From Prevotellaceae bacterium UBA2738 (GTDB lineage Bacteria; Bacteroidota; Bacteroidia; Bacteroidales; Bacteroidaceae), in the NCBI GenBank assembly GCA_002353585.1, contig DEJW01000046.1, forward strand, positions 114,685 through 170,617: DNA of 55,933 bases. The letters are read 5' to 3'. This document shows, one piece after another, positions 1 to 7,778 of this stretch. Positions within the stretch are counted from its first letter, which is position 1. Each line of letters begins with the position of its first letter. Made by a program: the position numbers and the translations under genes. The notes beneath the pieces are model-generated. The model saw only the letters and a program-made list of their open reading frames with translations, had not been told where the DNA came from and searched no databases.

Positions 1-20
1 ACCAACTGAGCTACAAGTCC
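1..20 (-). tRNA. 5' end of a tRNA gene, cut by window edge
   Basis: Read on the minus strand, the first 20 bases begin with a 7-nt acceptor 5' strand (GGACTTG) followed by the D-arm start TAGCTCAGTTGGT. Only the acceptor 5' strand and part of the D arm are present, so the anticodon and amino acid cannot be known. A minus-strand promoter box at 108-115 would drive it through a leader of about 80 nt that contains a small hairpin. Confidence 0.75.
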
Positions 21-63
21 GATTTGCGGGTGATAAACGTGTTCGCATGAAGCAAATAATGAG

Positions 64-82
64 TGTCTGCGAAGCAGACTCA
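64..82 (-). other. Hairpin in tRNA leader
   Basis: GTCTGC-GAA-GCAGAC forms a perfect 6-bp stem in the presumed leader between the promoter box and the tRNA. It resembles the other GC-rich mini-hairpins of this window. Role unknown. Confidence 0.5.
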
Positions 83-107
83 TGGCGCCTATCGCAATTT
101 GCGAATG

Positions 108-115
108 CAAAGGTA
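108..115 (-). promoter_or_regulatory. Promoter -7 box for the partial tRNA
   Basis: CAAAGGTA on plus is TACCTTTG on minus, the Bacteroidetes TAnnTTTG box. It points at the tRNA and lies upstream of nothing else on that strand. Confidence 0.65.
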
Positions 116-130
116 CAAAAAAAGTTTAAA

Positions 131-163
131 TGTTCAAAGGGTTCAAGGGTGAAAAGTTGAAAG
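131..163. repeat. Period-8 array (GTTCAAAG-like units)
   Basis: About four degenerate 8-nt units (reverse complement of the TTGAACC type) lie between the tRNA promoter box and the end of dprA. Confidence 0.5.
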
Positions 164-188
164 ATTGCTTTTGGTTAATCTTTTTTAA

Positions 189-1256
189 CTATAAGAGATG
201 GTAGGTGTTGCCTGAGAGTTGCTTTACGGCGCCTTTCATCTCAAGGGAGAATAGAAGGGCATTGAGGGTGCCGATAGGTAAGTCGGTCTGCATGGCGATT
301 ATGTTAGTCTGCATGTCGCCCGACTGCTTGAGGCAGTCTATTATTTTCTGCTCGTCAGGGGTGAGATTGAGGAACATCTGTCGCTCTATGCCCTGTTTGC
401 GTGCCTTGCTGATATCGGCTGTTGGTTGCCACTGCATAAGGTTGAGTATGTCTTGGGCTGAGGTTATCAGTGTGGCTTTGTTGTCGCGAATGAGGTTGTT
501 GGTGCCCTCGCTGGCAGGTGCATTGATAGGACCAGGTATGGCGAACACCTCGCGATGATAGTCTTGTGCGAGACGGGCTGTGTATAGTCCACCACCATGA
601 ACGGCACTCTCAGCCACGATAACGGCATCGCTCATGCCTGCTATGATACGGTTGCGTTGCAAGAAATAGGGTGCGAGGGAGCGTGTGCCGTGAAAAAACT
701 CAGTTACCACACCACCGTTGCCCAGACACATCTTGTTGGCATCATTGCGATGCACTGAGGGGTAGAGGGTATCTTGTCCGTGAGCCACTACACCTACTGT
801 GGATAAGCCATTGCTGAGAGCTGCACGATGGGCGCATATATCAATGCCATAAGCCAGTCCGCTAACTATCACTATGTCAGGACACAGACAGGTCAGGTCT
901 TTCACTATCTTATTGATGCAGTCATGTCCGTAGAGAGTGCTCTTGCGTGTACCTACTATACTGATTATGTGTGGAGCATTGAGGTCTGCCTTGCCACGGG
1001 CGAAGAGCACCATCGGGGCATCGTTGCAATGGCGTAGCCGATTGGGGTAGTCGGCATCGCTGATAGTAAGGATTCTGACGTTGTTCTGCTCACACCATGC
1101 CATCTCTTCCTTGGCGCGCTGTTCTTCGTTGGTGAATGATTTGCCTAACTTTTTCAGCACGCCCTCTGCCGAACCCTCTTCATCATATAGCGTTTTGATG
1201 ATAGAGAGTCCATATTGCTCTAAGGCGAGTTGAGAAAGGATGAGATGAGAAATCAA
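189..1256 (-). CDS. dprA: DNA-processing protein DprA (Smf)
   Basis: DprA binds incoming single-stranded DNA and loads RecA during transformation or other ssDNA uptake. The 355-aa protein shows the Rossmann-type DprA core with VGTRKSTLYG (about 101-110) and SGLAYGIDICAHR (about 132-144), and a C-terminal winged-helix-like region after about 290. The usual N-terminal helical region is short. The frame is closed one codon upstream, and the only available early start is a TTG at 1256, directly beside an AATTAGA/TCAATTR repeat array; the original 5' end may have been replaced by repeats. It is the last gene of the minus-strand series ruvB to dprA. Confidence 0.9.
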   Translation of the reverse strand: MISHLILSQLALEQYGLSIIKTLYDEEGSAEGVLKKLGKSFTNEEQRAKEEMAWCEQNNVRILTISDADYPNRLRHCNDAPMVLFARGKADLNAPHIISIVGTRKSTLYGHDCINKIVKDLTCLCPDIVIVSGLAYGIDICAHRAALSNGLSTVGVVAHGQDTLYPSVHRNDANKMCLGNGGVVTEFFHGTRSLAPYFLQRNRIIAGMSDAVIVAESAVHGGGLYTARLAQDYHREVFAIPGPINAPASEGTNNLIRDNKATLITSAQDILNLMQWQPTADISKARKQGIERQMFLNLTPDEQKIIDCLKQSGDMQTNIIAMQTDLPIGTLNALLFSLEMKGAVKQLSGNTYHLL

Positions 1257-1268
1257 TTAGGAATGAGT

Positions 1269-1326
1269 AATTAGAAATTAGGAATTAATTATCAATTGTC
1301 AATTATCAATTGTCAATTATCAATTG
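1269..1326. repeat. Period-7 arrays AATTAGA and TCAATTG/TCAATTA
   Basis: Two or three AATTAGR units are followed by five alternating TCAATTG/TCAATTA units, all with 7-nt period. The array separates dprA from the M28 gene and supplies the M28 stop codon (ATTGATAATTGA on minus). Confidence 0.9.
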
Positions 1327-2320
1327 TATACAGGTACTGAACAATCGTCTGCCCCACGGCTTTGAGGGTGTTCTTGTCCAGGTGGTGTATGTCGTCATTG
1401 ATGGTGTGCCATGTAGGACCGAAAGCGCTGGCTTCGCAGTCGGGGTAGTAGGGTATTATATCGATGGTGGGTATGCCAGCCTCGTTGAGTGGCTTGTGGT
1501 CGTCAGTTATATATCCGCCTGTCTGGTTGAGGAAATAGCTGCCGTAACCAGCTTCGTTGGCTGCCTGCCAAACATCGTCAACGATGCTCTGTGCATAGTG
1601 TTTAGACAGTCCCTCCTGATAGAACTTGGCACCCTGTCCACCTACCATATCAAGGAGGATTCCGAGTTTTAGTTGATAGTTGACAGTTGACAGTTGATAG
1701 TTTTTTGCAAAATACTGCGCACCGAGTGCCCACGAGTCTTCATCTTCTTTGCCACTCCATGAGGGCGTGCCATAGTCCTCTGCATCAAAGCATACGAAGT
1801 CAATGCCGTAGTTGGGCTGTTGTTCATTAGCACTGATGATGCGCGCCAGTTCAATCATCACGCCGATGCCTGATGCGCCGTCGTTAGCCGCCATCACAGG
1901 TTTGCGGTGGTTAGCCTCGTCAGGGTCGTTGTCAGCCCATGGTCTGCTGTCCCAGTGTGCACAGATGATTATGCGCTGCTGGGCTTGCGGATTAAGTCTG
2001 GCGATGATATTAGTGGAGTGGAGCAGTGTGCCGTCCCATCCCTTGAGGTCGGCTTTCTGGGTTGACACCTCACAGCCATATTGCTTAAACTTACTTATTA
2101 TCCAAGCCTCGCACTCATCGTGGGCGGTGCTGTTCATGGTGCGGGGACCAAAGGCGCACTGCTCAACACAATAGGTGAGGGCACTGTCTTCATTGAATAC
2201 AGGACCGACGAGCTCTGGCTCAGCCTCTGTTGCCGTTGCCTGTTTCTTGTTTTGGCATGAGAATATGCCTATTGACAAGAATGCTACAAACAGGAATATG
2301 TAAGGAGAAAAGAGTTTCAC
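1313..2320 (-). CDS. M28-family zinc hydrolase lipoprotein, glutaminyl-cyclase-like
   Basis: Probable exported zinc enzyme of the M28/glutaminyl-peptide cyclotransferase family, which cyclises N-terminal glutamine or trims peptides. Metal-site segments are visible: AHWDSRPWAD, ANDGASG, DAEDYG and WHTINDDIHH. I prefer the GTG start at 2320: it gives a short lipoprotein signal (MKLFSPYIFLFVAFLSIGIF-S-C, Cys22) and a 22-nt gap, whereas the upstream ATG at 2368 overlaps the preceding gene and adds an unlikely N-terminus. Odd feature: the heptad array at 1672-1702 lies in frame and encodes NYQLSTVNYQL between otherwise conserved segments. The last codons and stop also lie in a heptad array. Confidence 0.85.
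   Translation of the reverse strand: MKLFSPYIFLFVAFLSIGIFSCQNKKQATATEAEPELVGPVFNEDSALTYCVEQCAFGPRTMNSTAHDECEAWIISKFKQYGCEVSTQKADLKGWDGTLLHSTNIIARLNPQAQQRIIICAHWDSRPWADNDPDEANHRKPVMAANDGASGIGVMIELARIISANEQQPNYGIDFVCFDAEDYGTPSWSGKEDEDSWALGAQYFAKNYQLSTVNYQLKLGILLDMVGGQGAKFYQEGLSKHYAQSIVDDVWQAANEAGYGSYFLNQTGGYITDDHKPLNEAGIPTIDIIPYYPDCEASAFGPTWHTINDDIHHLDKNTLKAVGQTIVQYLYTIDN
1672..1702. repeat. Period-7 array GTTGATA/GTTGACA inside the M28 gene
   Basis: Four units plus a partial lie in frame inside the gene. The gene reads the complementary strand (TCAACTR units), which is free of stops, while the plus strand carries TGA in every unit. Confidence 0.9.
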
Positions 2321-2342
2321 TATCAAAATAAGGATAAGAATT

Positions 2343-4121
2343 TTATCTGCCAAAAGACTGTACCTCACTCATCACCCTTAGCCAGTTGCCGCCCCATATC
2401 TTGCGGATGTCAGCCTCGCTATACTTGCGACGTAGCAGCTGAATAGTGAAATTGATGAGCTCTGATGAATCGTTCATGCCAGGCACTCCGCCGTCGCCGT
2501 CGAAGTCGGTACCTATGCCCACACAGTCTATGCCCATAATGTCTATGGCGTGTTCCAGGTGCTTCACTGCATCTAAGATGTCTGCCTCACCACTGGCTTT
2601 GAGGAAACCTGGGTAGAATGTGGTGTGAGCCACGCCACCTACCTTGGCAAGTGCTCTCAGTTGGTCGTCGGTAAGGTTGCGAGGGTGGTTGCATAGCGCT
2701 CTGCAGTTGGAGTGAGAACATACTATCGGTGTCTGACTGATTTCGAGTGCGTCATAGAAACTCTTCTCGCCAGCGTGGCTCAGGTCAACCATCACGCCGA
2801 GGCGGTTCATCTCCTTGATGACCTGTTCGCCAAACTGTGACACACCGTTGTGGGTGTTGTTGCCACGGGCTGAATCGCAGATGTCGTTATCGCCGTTGTG
2901 ACATAGGGTCATGTAGGTTATGCCGCGCTTCACGAAATGCTCCAGATTGGCTATGTCGTTCTCTATAGCCAGACCGTTCTCAATGCCGAGCACTATGCTC
3001 TTTTTGCCAGCCTGTTTGTTGAGGCTAATCTGCTCAGGAGTGCGTGCAAAGGCAAGATAATCTGGTTGCTGGTTTACAAATCCCTCTATGGTGTCAAAGA
3101 TGAAATCGGTATATTCTTTTGGCGAATTGATGTTGTAATGCACCAAGTCAGCAAACGATTCTCCCATGTGTGAGGCTGGTCCGCCGTTGGTCTCGGTGGT
3201 AGGCTGTGGCAGGTAGCACACCATGGTGACAGCATCTTGATGCCCTTCTGTCATCTTGTGCAGATCCACTTTTATGCGAGGGTCGCGATTCAGGAAGTTC
3301 ACTCCCTGATGAAAGAACATCGGTGTGTCGCAATGGGTGTCAATGGTTATGATGCGCTGATGCAGTGCCTTGGCACTGCTGAACTCTCTTGCTCTCTCCA
3401 CCAGCCACTGGAATATCGGCAGTCCTTCCTTGCCCAGCCATTCAGGGTGCCACTGCACTCCCAATATACTCTTCTGTTCAGTGCTCTCCATCGCCTCTAT
3501 GGCACCATCAGGTGCTGTGGCAATGGTGCGGAACAGTGTGCCAGTATTGTCCACCACCTGATGATGGAAAGAGTTTACGGCAAGTTCCTCGCGTGCGTAT
3601 ATATTATATAAGGTGGAACCTTTGCTTATGCTTACTGAGTGTGTCGCCTCATTGCGGTCGGCATCCTGACTGTGCTTGATGCCTGAGGCGTGATCCTGCT
3701 CTACATGCCCTCCCAGAGCCATGGCAAGGGTCTGCATACCTCGACATATTCCGAGCATAGGAATCTGACGGTTGAATGCCAGACGCGTTAGCAGCAGTTC
3801 GGCACTATCACGCACGGCATTGATGTTGTGCAGTTTGCTTGATGGCTCCTCCCCACACCATAGCGGGTTGTAATCGCCTCCGCCAGTAAGGATAAGGGCG
3901 TCGATATGTTCCAGGGTGTTGATGACCACCGAGTCGTCTGTCACGGGTGGTATGATAACAGGTACGCCACCAGCCGCAACAACCTGCTTATAGTATGCAT
4001 CGCGAATAGTGGCGTCGATATCACTATGATTAGCCGTCATAGCGATAATGGGTTTCTTCTCAGCCTCAGGGAATCCCTTGTAGGCTGCTTCAGTCAAAGC
4101 CTCAAGAGAGTGTTGCTTCAT
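2343..4121 (-). CDS. Fusion: class I amidotransferase-like (peptidase C26) plus membrane-dipeptidase-like (peptidase M19)
   Basis: A 592-aa two-domain hydrolase. Residues about 23-245 match the PuuD/gamma-glutamyl hydrolase type: nucleophile Cys126 in GICRG and the His225/Glu227 pair in QWHPEW. Residues about 255-590 match renal dipeptidase: zinc ligands His263/Asp265 (THCD), Glu381 (IEN), His449 (DLSH), His470 (CSHSN), then GIGTDFDG. Both catalytic sets look complete. No signal peptide is seen, so it is probably cytoplasmic. The pairing suggests cleavage of gamma-glutamyl bonds followed by the released dipeptide (inference). Its start overlaps the asnC-type gene by 4 nt (ATGA), indicating an operon and possibly regulation by that Lrp-like protein. 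Confidence 0.85.
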   Translation of the reverse strand: MKQHSLEALTEAAYKGFPEAEKKPIIAMTANHSDIDATIRDAYYKQVVAAGGVPVIIPPVTDDSVVINTLEHIDALILTGGGDYNPLWCGEEPSSKLHNINAVRDSAELLLTRLAFNRQIPMLGICRGMQTLAMALGGHVEQDHASGIKHSQDADRNEATHSVSISKGSTLYNIYAREELAVNSFHHQVVDNTGTLFRTIATAPDGAIEAMESTEQKSILGVQWHPEWLGKEGLPIFQWLVERAREFSSAKALHQRIITIDTHCDTPMFFHQGVNFLNRDPRIKVDLHKMTEGHQDAVTMVCYLPQPTTETNGGPASHMGESFADLVHYNINSPKEYTDFIFDTIEGFVNQQPDYLAFARTPEQISLNKQAGKKSIVLGIENGLAIENDIANLEHFVKRGITYMTLCHNGDNDICDSARGNNTHNGVSQFGEQVIKEMNRLGVMVDLSHAGEKSFYDALEISQTPIVCSHSNCRALCNHPRNLTDDQLRALAKVGGVAHTTFYPGFLKASGEADILDAVKHLEHAIDIMGIDCVGIGTDFDGDGGVPGMNDSSELINFTIQLLRRKYSEADIRKIWGGNWLRVMSEVQSFGR

Positions 4122-4585
4122 TCTTCTTCCAAGTGTATTGGTACGTCGCGCTTGATGCTCTGGTCAAGCGAAATGAGTGTCTCGGTAGATACTACGCCGT
4201 CTATAGACTGCAAGGTGTCGTTGAGCAGGCGCATGAGCTGTTCGTTGTCGCGCACGTATGCCTTGACAAGCATGGTGTATGGACCAGTGGTGAAGTGGCT
4301 TTCCACTATCTCAGGAATGTCCACCAGTTTCTTCACTACATCCTTATACATGGAGCCACGCTCCAGACTGATGCCCACGTATGTACATGTGCCATAGCCC
4401 ACAGCTTTAGGGTTAACAGAGAATCCGCTGCCTGTTATAACACCGTCTTCCTTCAGTCTCTCCACACGCTGATGGATGGCAGCGCGTGAAACGCCACACA
4501 TCTCAGCCACGTCCTTGAATGCTATACGGGCATTGGTAGCAAGAATCGAGAGAATCTTCTTGTCAAGTTTGTCAATCTTTTGCAT
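4118..4585 (-). CDS. Lrp/AsnC-family transcriptional regulator
   Basis: 155 aa, normal for the family. An N-terminal winged helix-turn-helix (LDKKILSILATNAR, then DVAEMCGVSRAAIHQRVERL) is followed by an alpha-beta RAM domain that binds amino acids and mediates oligomers (FTTGPYTMLVKAYVRD). The stop overlaps the start of the C26-M19 fusion gene by 4 nt, so that peptide hydrolase is the obvious target and its product amino acids possible effectors (inference). A 107-nt repeat-rich gap separates it from ybeY. Confidence 0.92.
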   Translation of the reverse strand: MQKIDKLDKKILSILATNARIAFKDVAEMCGVSRAAIHQRVERLKEDGVITGSGFSVNPKAVGYGTCTYVGISLERGSMYKDVVKKLVDIPEIVESHFTTGPYTMLVKAYVRDNEQLMRLLNDTLQSIDGVVSTETLISLDQSIKRDVPIHLEEE

Positions 4586-4611
4586 TGTTCTTATTTAGTT
4601 TATTTCATTTC

Positions 4612-4639
4612 TCAACTGTCAATTGTCAATTATTAATTC
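4612..4639. repeat. Period-7 array TCAACTG/TCAATTG/TCAATTA
   Basis: Four 7-nt units stand immediately before the double-hairpin repeat at 4638-4680. Confidence 0.85.
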
Positions 4640-4680
4640 TTGCGCTCCGTAGGTGCTCAGGCGAGCAAAGCTCGGAGTTC
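4638..4680. repeat. Double-stem hairpin repeat, copy 1
   Basis: Outer CTCCG (4645-4649)/CGGAG (4673-4677) encloses inner TGCTC-AGGC-GAGCA. A near-identical copy lies at 22525-22566, 18 kb away. Here it sits between two TCAATTR arrays in the ybeY-asnC gap. Confidence 0.85.
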
Positions 4681-4699
4681 AATTGTCAATTATCAATTC
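4679..4699. repeat. Period-7 array TCAATTG/TCAATTA/TCAATTC
   Basis: Three units. The last supplies the ybeY stop codon on the minus strand. Confidence 0.8.
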
Positions 4700-5106
4700 C
4701 TCATCGCCAGCGCAGCGTTCTCTGCAGCCTCCATTATCTCCCTTTCTCCAGGTCCTTTGTCGTTTATGCCGCAAAGGTGCAGTATGCCGTGAATTATCAC
4801 GCGATAGAGCTCTTCCTCGTATGGTTTGTTAAACAGTTTGGCATTGCTCTTTACGGTGTCGAGGCTTATCACCAGGTCGCCGTTTATCTGCTTGCCCTCG
4901 TTGTAGTCGAATGTGATGATATCCGTGTAGTAATCATGCTGCAGGTATTCGCGGTTTACCTCGAGTATCTTCTCGTCGTCGCAGAACAGGTATCCCACTT
5001 CGCCTATCTTTCGCCCATACGTAGCCGCCACTCGCCTTATCCAGGCGGTGGTATCACGCTTCCGTATTTTGGGCATACTTACGTTCTCTGTTGAGTAGGT
5101 AATCAT
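4693..5106 (-). CDS. ybeY: Endoribonuclease YbeY (16S rRNA maturation)
   Basis: Metal-dependent RNase that acts in 16S rRNA 3' maturation and ribosome quality control. 137 aa. The metal motif reads HGILHLCGINDKGPGERE; two histidines match HGxLHLxG, but the third position, His in most bacteria, is N-D here, as I recall for Bacteroidetes homologues. It starts 8 nt after coaD, so it is co-transcribed with ruvB-coaD. Its last codons (AGG AAT TGA) enter the TCAATTR array. Confidence 0.9.
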   Translation of the reverse strand: MITYSTENVSMPKIRKRDTTAWIRRVAATYGRKIGEVGYLFCDDEKILEVNREYLQHDYYTDIITFDYNEGKQINGDLVISLDTVKSNAKLFNKPYEEELYRVIIHGILHLCGINDKGPGEREIMEAAENAALAMRN

Positions 5107-5114
5107 ATTTTTAT

Positions 5115-5552
5115 TTATGGTACATACTGTGACACATCCTTGCCGAAGTGCTCCAGCGTGCGAATGATGTTGCTGGTCAGTGATGACAACTCTGGACGGG
5201 CATAGAATATGATGGTCTCTATTTCATCGTCCAACACATGGTTGAAGTCTGCCTGCTCGCGCTCATATTCATAGTCCTTCACAGAGCGCACGCCCTTCAC
5301 AATAGCTACTGCACCGTGACGTTGGGCAAACTCCACCGTGAGGTCGTTGTATGCCTCAGCCTCCACACGAGGGTCGTCCTCGTATAGCGACTTGATGTGC
5401 GCCAGACGCGGATAGATGTTGCTGTCGCCTTTTTCTGGGTTATAACCTATGCCGATAACTACCTTGTCAAAGATAGTCAGTGCCCTTTCCACTATATCGG
5501 CATGACCAATAGTAAAGGGATTAAACGTACCAGGGAAAATTGCTACTTTCAT
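5115..5552 (-). CDS. coaD: Phosphopantetheine adenylyltransferase
   Basis: Catalyses 4'-phosphopantetheine + ATP to dephospho-CoA + PPi, the penultimate step of CoA synthesis. 145 aa, slightly short of the usual 155-165. The nucleotidyltransferase signature is clear: GTFNPFTIGH near the N-terminus, KGVRSVKDYEYE in the middle, and LSSLTSNIIR replacing the usual ISSSxVR. The ruvB stop and coaD ATG share one base (TAATG-type overlap), so translation is probably coupled. Confidence 0.93.
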   Translation of the reverse strand: MKVAIFPGTFNPFTIGHADIVERALTIFDKVVIGIGYNPEKGDSNIYPRLAHIKSLYEDDPRVEAEAYNDLTVEFAQRHGAVAIVKGVRSVKDYEYEREQADFNHVLDDEIETIIFYARPELSSLTSNIIRTLEHFGKDVSQYVP

Positions 5553-6586
5553 TAGTCAAATAAAGATGGGTTATTACGATTAGTAGAATATGCATTTCTG
5601 CCTAAATGGCTGTATGCCAAGTCGGTAGCCACTCTGCCGCGAGGGGTGCGCTTCAGGAATCCTTCCATTATCAGGTAAGGCTCGTAAACGTCCTCCACGG
5701 TGCCAGCATCCTCGCCTATGGCTGTGGCTATGGTGCTGATGCCCACAGGACCTCCGCTGAACTTGTCTATTATGGTCAGCAGTATCTTGTTGTCTATCTC
5801 GTCCAGTCCGTAGCTGTCTATGCTCAGCGAACCCAGTGCCACCTTGGCTATGTTCAGGTCTATGCTGCCATCACCCTTCACTTGGGCAAAGTCACGCACT
5901 CGTCTCAGCAGTCCGTTGGCTATACGAGGCGTACCACGTGAACGACGGGCTATCTCGTTACATGCCGCATCGCTGATAGGCACCTGTAGCAGTCCTGCCG
6001 AACGACGGATAATCTTCGCCAGTGTGGCAGGGTCGTAGTATTCCAGGTGCATATTGATGCCAAAACGCGCACGCAGTGGGGCTGTCAGCAGTCCTGAGCG
6101 GGTCGTTGCACCTATCAGGGTAAATGGGTTGAGGTCTATCTGTATGCTGCGTGCCGACGGACCTTTGTCTATCATAATGTCTATGCGGTAGTCCTCCATA
6201 GCCGAATAGAGGTATTCCTCCACCACGGGCGACAGACGGTGTATCTCGTCAATAAACAGCACATCATTTGTTTCGAGCGAGGTCAGCAGACCAGCCAGGT
6301 CGCCAGGCTTATCCAGTATCGGACCAGATGTAATCTTAAATCCTACGCCCAGTTCGTTGGCAATGATATTGCTCAGCGTTGTCTTGCCCAGTCCAGGAGG
6401 ACCGTGCAACAAGGTGTGGTCAAGCGGTTCACCACGATATTTTGCAGCTTCCACAAACACCTCCAGATTCTCCACCACGCTCTGCTGTCCACTGAAATCC
6501 TTGAACTGCAAAGGGCGTAGTGCCTTCTCAAAATCTTTTTCCGATGCACTGAGGCGTTCGTCGTGTATGTCGAAGTCATCTGTCAT
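5552..6586 (-). CDS. ruvB: Holliday junction branch-migration ATPase RuvB
   Basis: Hexameric AAA+ motor that drives branch migration with RuvA. Walker A GPPGLGKTTL, Walker B LFIDEIHR, sensor ATTRSG and arginine-finger region RARFG are visible, followed by the C-terminal winged helix. I start it at the ATG at 6586 (MTDDFDIHDERL, 344 aa): upstream codons read through a repeat array, and the promoter box at 6595-6602 leaves only about 3-4 nt of leader. It heads the minus-strand series ruvB-coaD-ybeY and probably onward. Confidence 0.95.
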   Translation of the reverse strand: MTDDFDIHDERLSASEKDFEKALRPLQFKDFSGQQSVVENLEVFVEAAKYRGEPLDHTLLHGPPGLGKTTLSNIIANELGVGFKITSGPILDKPGDLAGLLTSLETNDVLFIDEIHRLSPVVEEYLYSAMEDYRIDIMIDKGPSARSIQIDLNPFTLIGATTRSGLLTAPLRARFGINMHLEYYDPATLAKIIRRSAGLLQVPISDAACNEIARRSRGTPRIANGLLRRVRDFAQVKGDGSIDLNIAKVALGSLSIDSYGLDEIDNKILLTIIDKFSGGPVGISTIATAIGEDAGTVEDVYEPYLIMEGFLKRTPRGRVATDLAYSHLGRNAYSTNRNNPSLFD

Positions 6587-6594
6587 ATTGTTGG

Positions 6595-6602
6595 CAAAGG
6601 TA
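6595..6602 (-). promoter_or_regulatory. Promoter -7 box for ruvB
   Basis: TACCTTTG on minus, 8 nt before the ATG at 6586, implying an almost leaderless mRNA. The -33 region is occupied by an AATGAAG array. Confidence 0.7.
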
Positions 6603-6610
6603 ATAAAAAA

Positions 6611-6638
6611 AATGAAGAATGAAGAATGAAGAACGAAA
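6611..6638. repeat. Period-7 array AATGAAG
   Basis: Three exact units and one variant lie at the -33 position of the ruvB promoter. Confidence 0.9.
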
Positions 6639-6670
6639 AATATGTACAAATGTCAAACAAAAATGTAAAA

Positions 6671-6705
6671 CTTTATACTTTTTGCTTTATACTTTATACT
6701 TTTTT
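6671..6705. repeat. Period-7 array CTTTATA/CTTTTTK
   Basis: Five 7-nt units fill the spacer and -33 region of the epimerase promoter. Confidence 0.85.
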
Positions 6706-6708
6706 TGC

Positions 6709-6716
6709 TACCTTTG
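6709..6716 (+). promoter_or_regulatory. Promoter -7 box for the epimerase gene
   Basis: TACCTTTG lies 8 nt before the ATG at 6724, so the transcript should begin 1-4 nt before the start codon. Confidence 0.7.
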
Positions 6717-6723
6717 CATCCTA

Positions 6724-7716
6724 ATGGAACGTATTCTCATCACAGGTGCCACAGGGTTCATTGGCTCTTTCATTGTGGAAGAGGCACTGAGGCAAGGCAT
6801 GGAGGTATGGGCGGCAGTGCGCTCTGCCAGCCGTCTGGACTATCTCCAAGACCCGCGAATCAACAAGGTGCTGCTCGACCTCTCGTCTGTGAGTCAGATG
6901 AGTGAAGCACTTGCTCCTCTGCATCTCGATTACGTGATTCATGCAGCAGGTGCTACCAAGGCGTTGCATCGTAACACCTTCTATCAGGTCAACACCGAAG
7001 GCACCAAGAACCTCGTTCAGGCTTTGCTCGCCACCAATCCCACAATAAAACGCTTCGTCTTCATCAGTTCACTCAGCGTAATGGGGGCTGTGAGAGAACA
7101 GCAGCCCTATGAGGCGATAACAGAGAATGACGTTCCCCAGCCTAACACCTCCTATGGTATGAGCAAACTGGCTGCAGAGCAGTGGTTGCGCAAGCATTGT
7201 ACCCTGCCTTTCACCATCCTGCGTCCTACAGGGGTGTATGGTCCGCGAGAGAAAGACTACATGACTATGGTCCACAGCATTCGCCGAGGAATAGATATCG
7301 CAGCAGGTTTTACGCCCCAGCACCTCACCTTTGTCTATGTCACAGACGTGGTGCAGGCAGTATTCCTCTCGATGAAATCGGCAAAAAGCATCGGCAGAGC
7401 CTACTTCCTCACTGATGGCGAGGTCTATACCTCACGCACCTTTAGTGACTATATAATCCAAGCCTTAGGCAAGAAGCACGTTCTGCGTTTCACGTTGCCT
7501 CTGTGCCTCCTGCGCATAGTCTGCGCAGTCAGCGATATGGTGATGCACCTCACAGGCAAACTCTCCACCCTTAACAACGATCATTATAACATACTCGCCC
7601 AACGCAACTGGCTATGCGACATCACCCCCGCAATGACCGAACTGGGCTACCAGCCACAAGTGAAACTACGTGAGGGAGTGGGGAGGATGGCGCACAGTTT
7701 AGTTCATAGTTCATAA
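6724..7716 (+). CDS. NAD-dependent epimerase/dehydratase (extended SDR)
   Basis: 330 aa. N-terminal Rossmann signature ITGATGFIGSFIVEEA binds NAD(P); the catalytic Ser and YxxxK pair appear in FISSLSV and SYGMSKLAAEQ. The start is the ATG at 6724, because upstream in-frame codons lie in a repeat array and before the promoter. The substrate cannot be named from sequence: sugar-nucleotide epimerase/dehydratase, dihydroflavonol reductase-like and sterol-type reductases share this fold. It is followed by a PAP2-family membrane protein, which may suggest lipid or polysaccharide work. The C-terminus SLVHSS and stop are encoded by the GTTCATA array. Confidence 0.85.
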   Translation: MERILITGATGFIGSFIVEEALRQGMEVWAAVRSASRLDYLQDPRINKVLLDLSSVSQMSEALAPLHLDYVIHAAGATKALHRNTFYQVNTEGTKNLVQALLATNPTIKRFVFISSLSVMGAVREQQPYEAITENDVPQPNTSYGMSKLAAEQWLRKHCTLPFTILRPTGVYGPREKDYMTMVHSIRRGIDIAAGFTPQHLTFVYVTDVVQAVFLSMKSAKSIGRAYFLTDGEVYTSRTFSDYIIQALGKKHVLRFTLPLCLLRIVCAVSDMVMHLTGKLSTLNNDHYNILAQRNWLCDITPAMTELGYQPQVKLREGVGRMAHSLVHSS

Positions 7717-7732
7717 TTCACAGTTCATAGTT
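7702..7732. repeat. Period-7 array GTTCATA
   Basis: Four units (one variant, ATTCACA). It overlaps the end of the epimerase gene, supplies its TAA stop, and runs directly into the TATCGTAG-hairpin module. Confidence 0.9.
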
Positions 7733-7757
7733 ATCGTAGCACCGCAGGTGCATATCG
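7732..7757. repeat. Single TATCGTAG-hairpin module
   Basis: TATCGTA is followed by GCACC-GCA-GGTGC and ATATCG. This is the single-copy form of the linker-hairpin modules at 51513-51604 and 52425-52471. Confidence 0.75.
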
Positions 7758-7778
7758 TTCCATTTATTCCATATAAAA

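Noticed and set aside
2321..2368. ATG at 2368 as start of the M28 gene
   Set aside because: Adds 16 residues before a normal lipoprotein signal and overlaps the upstream gene; GTG at 2320 fits better.
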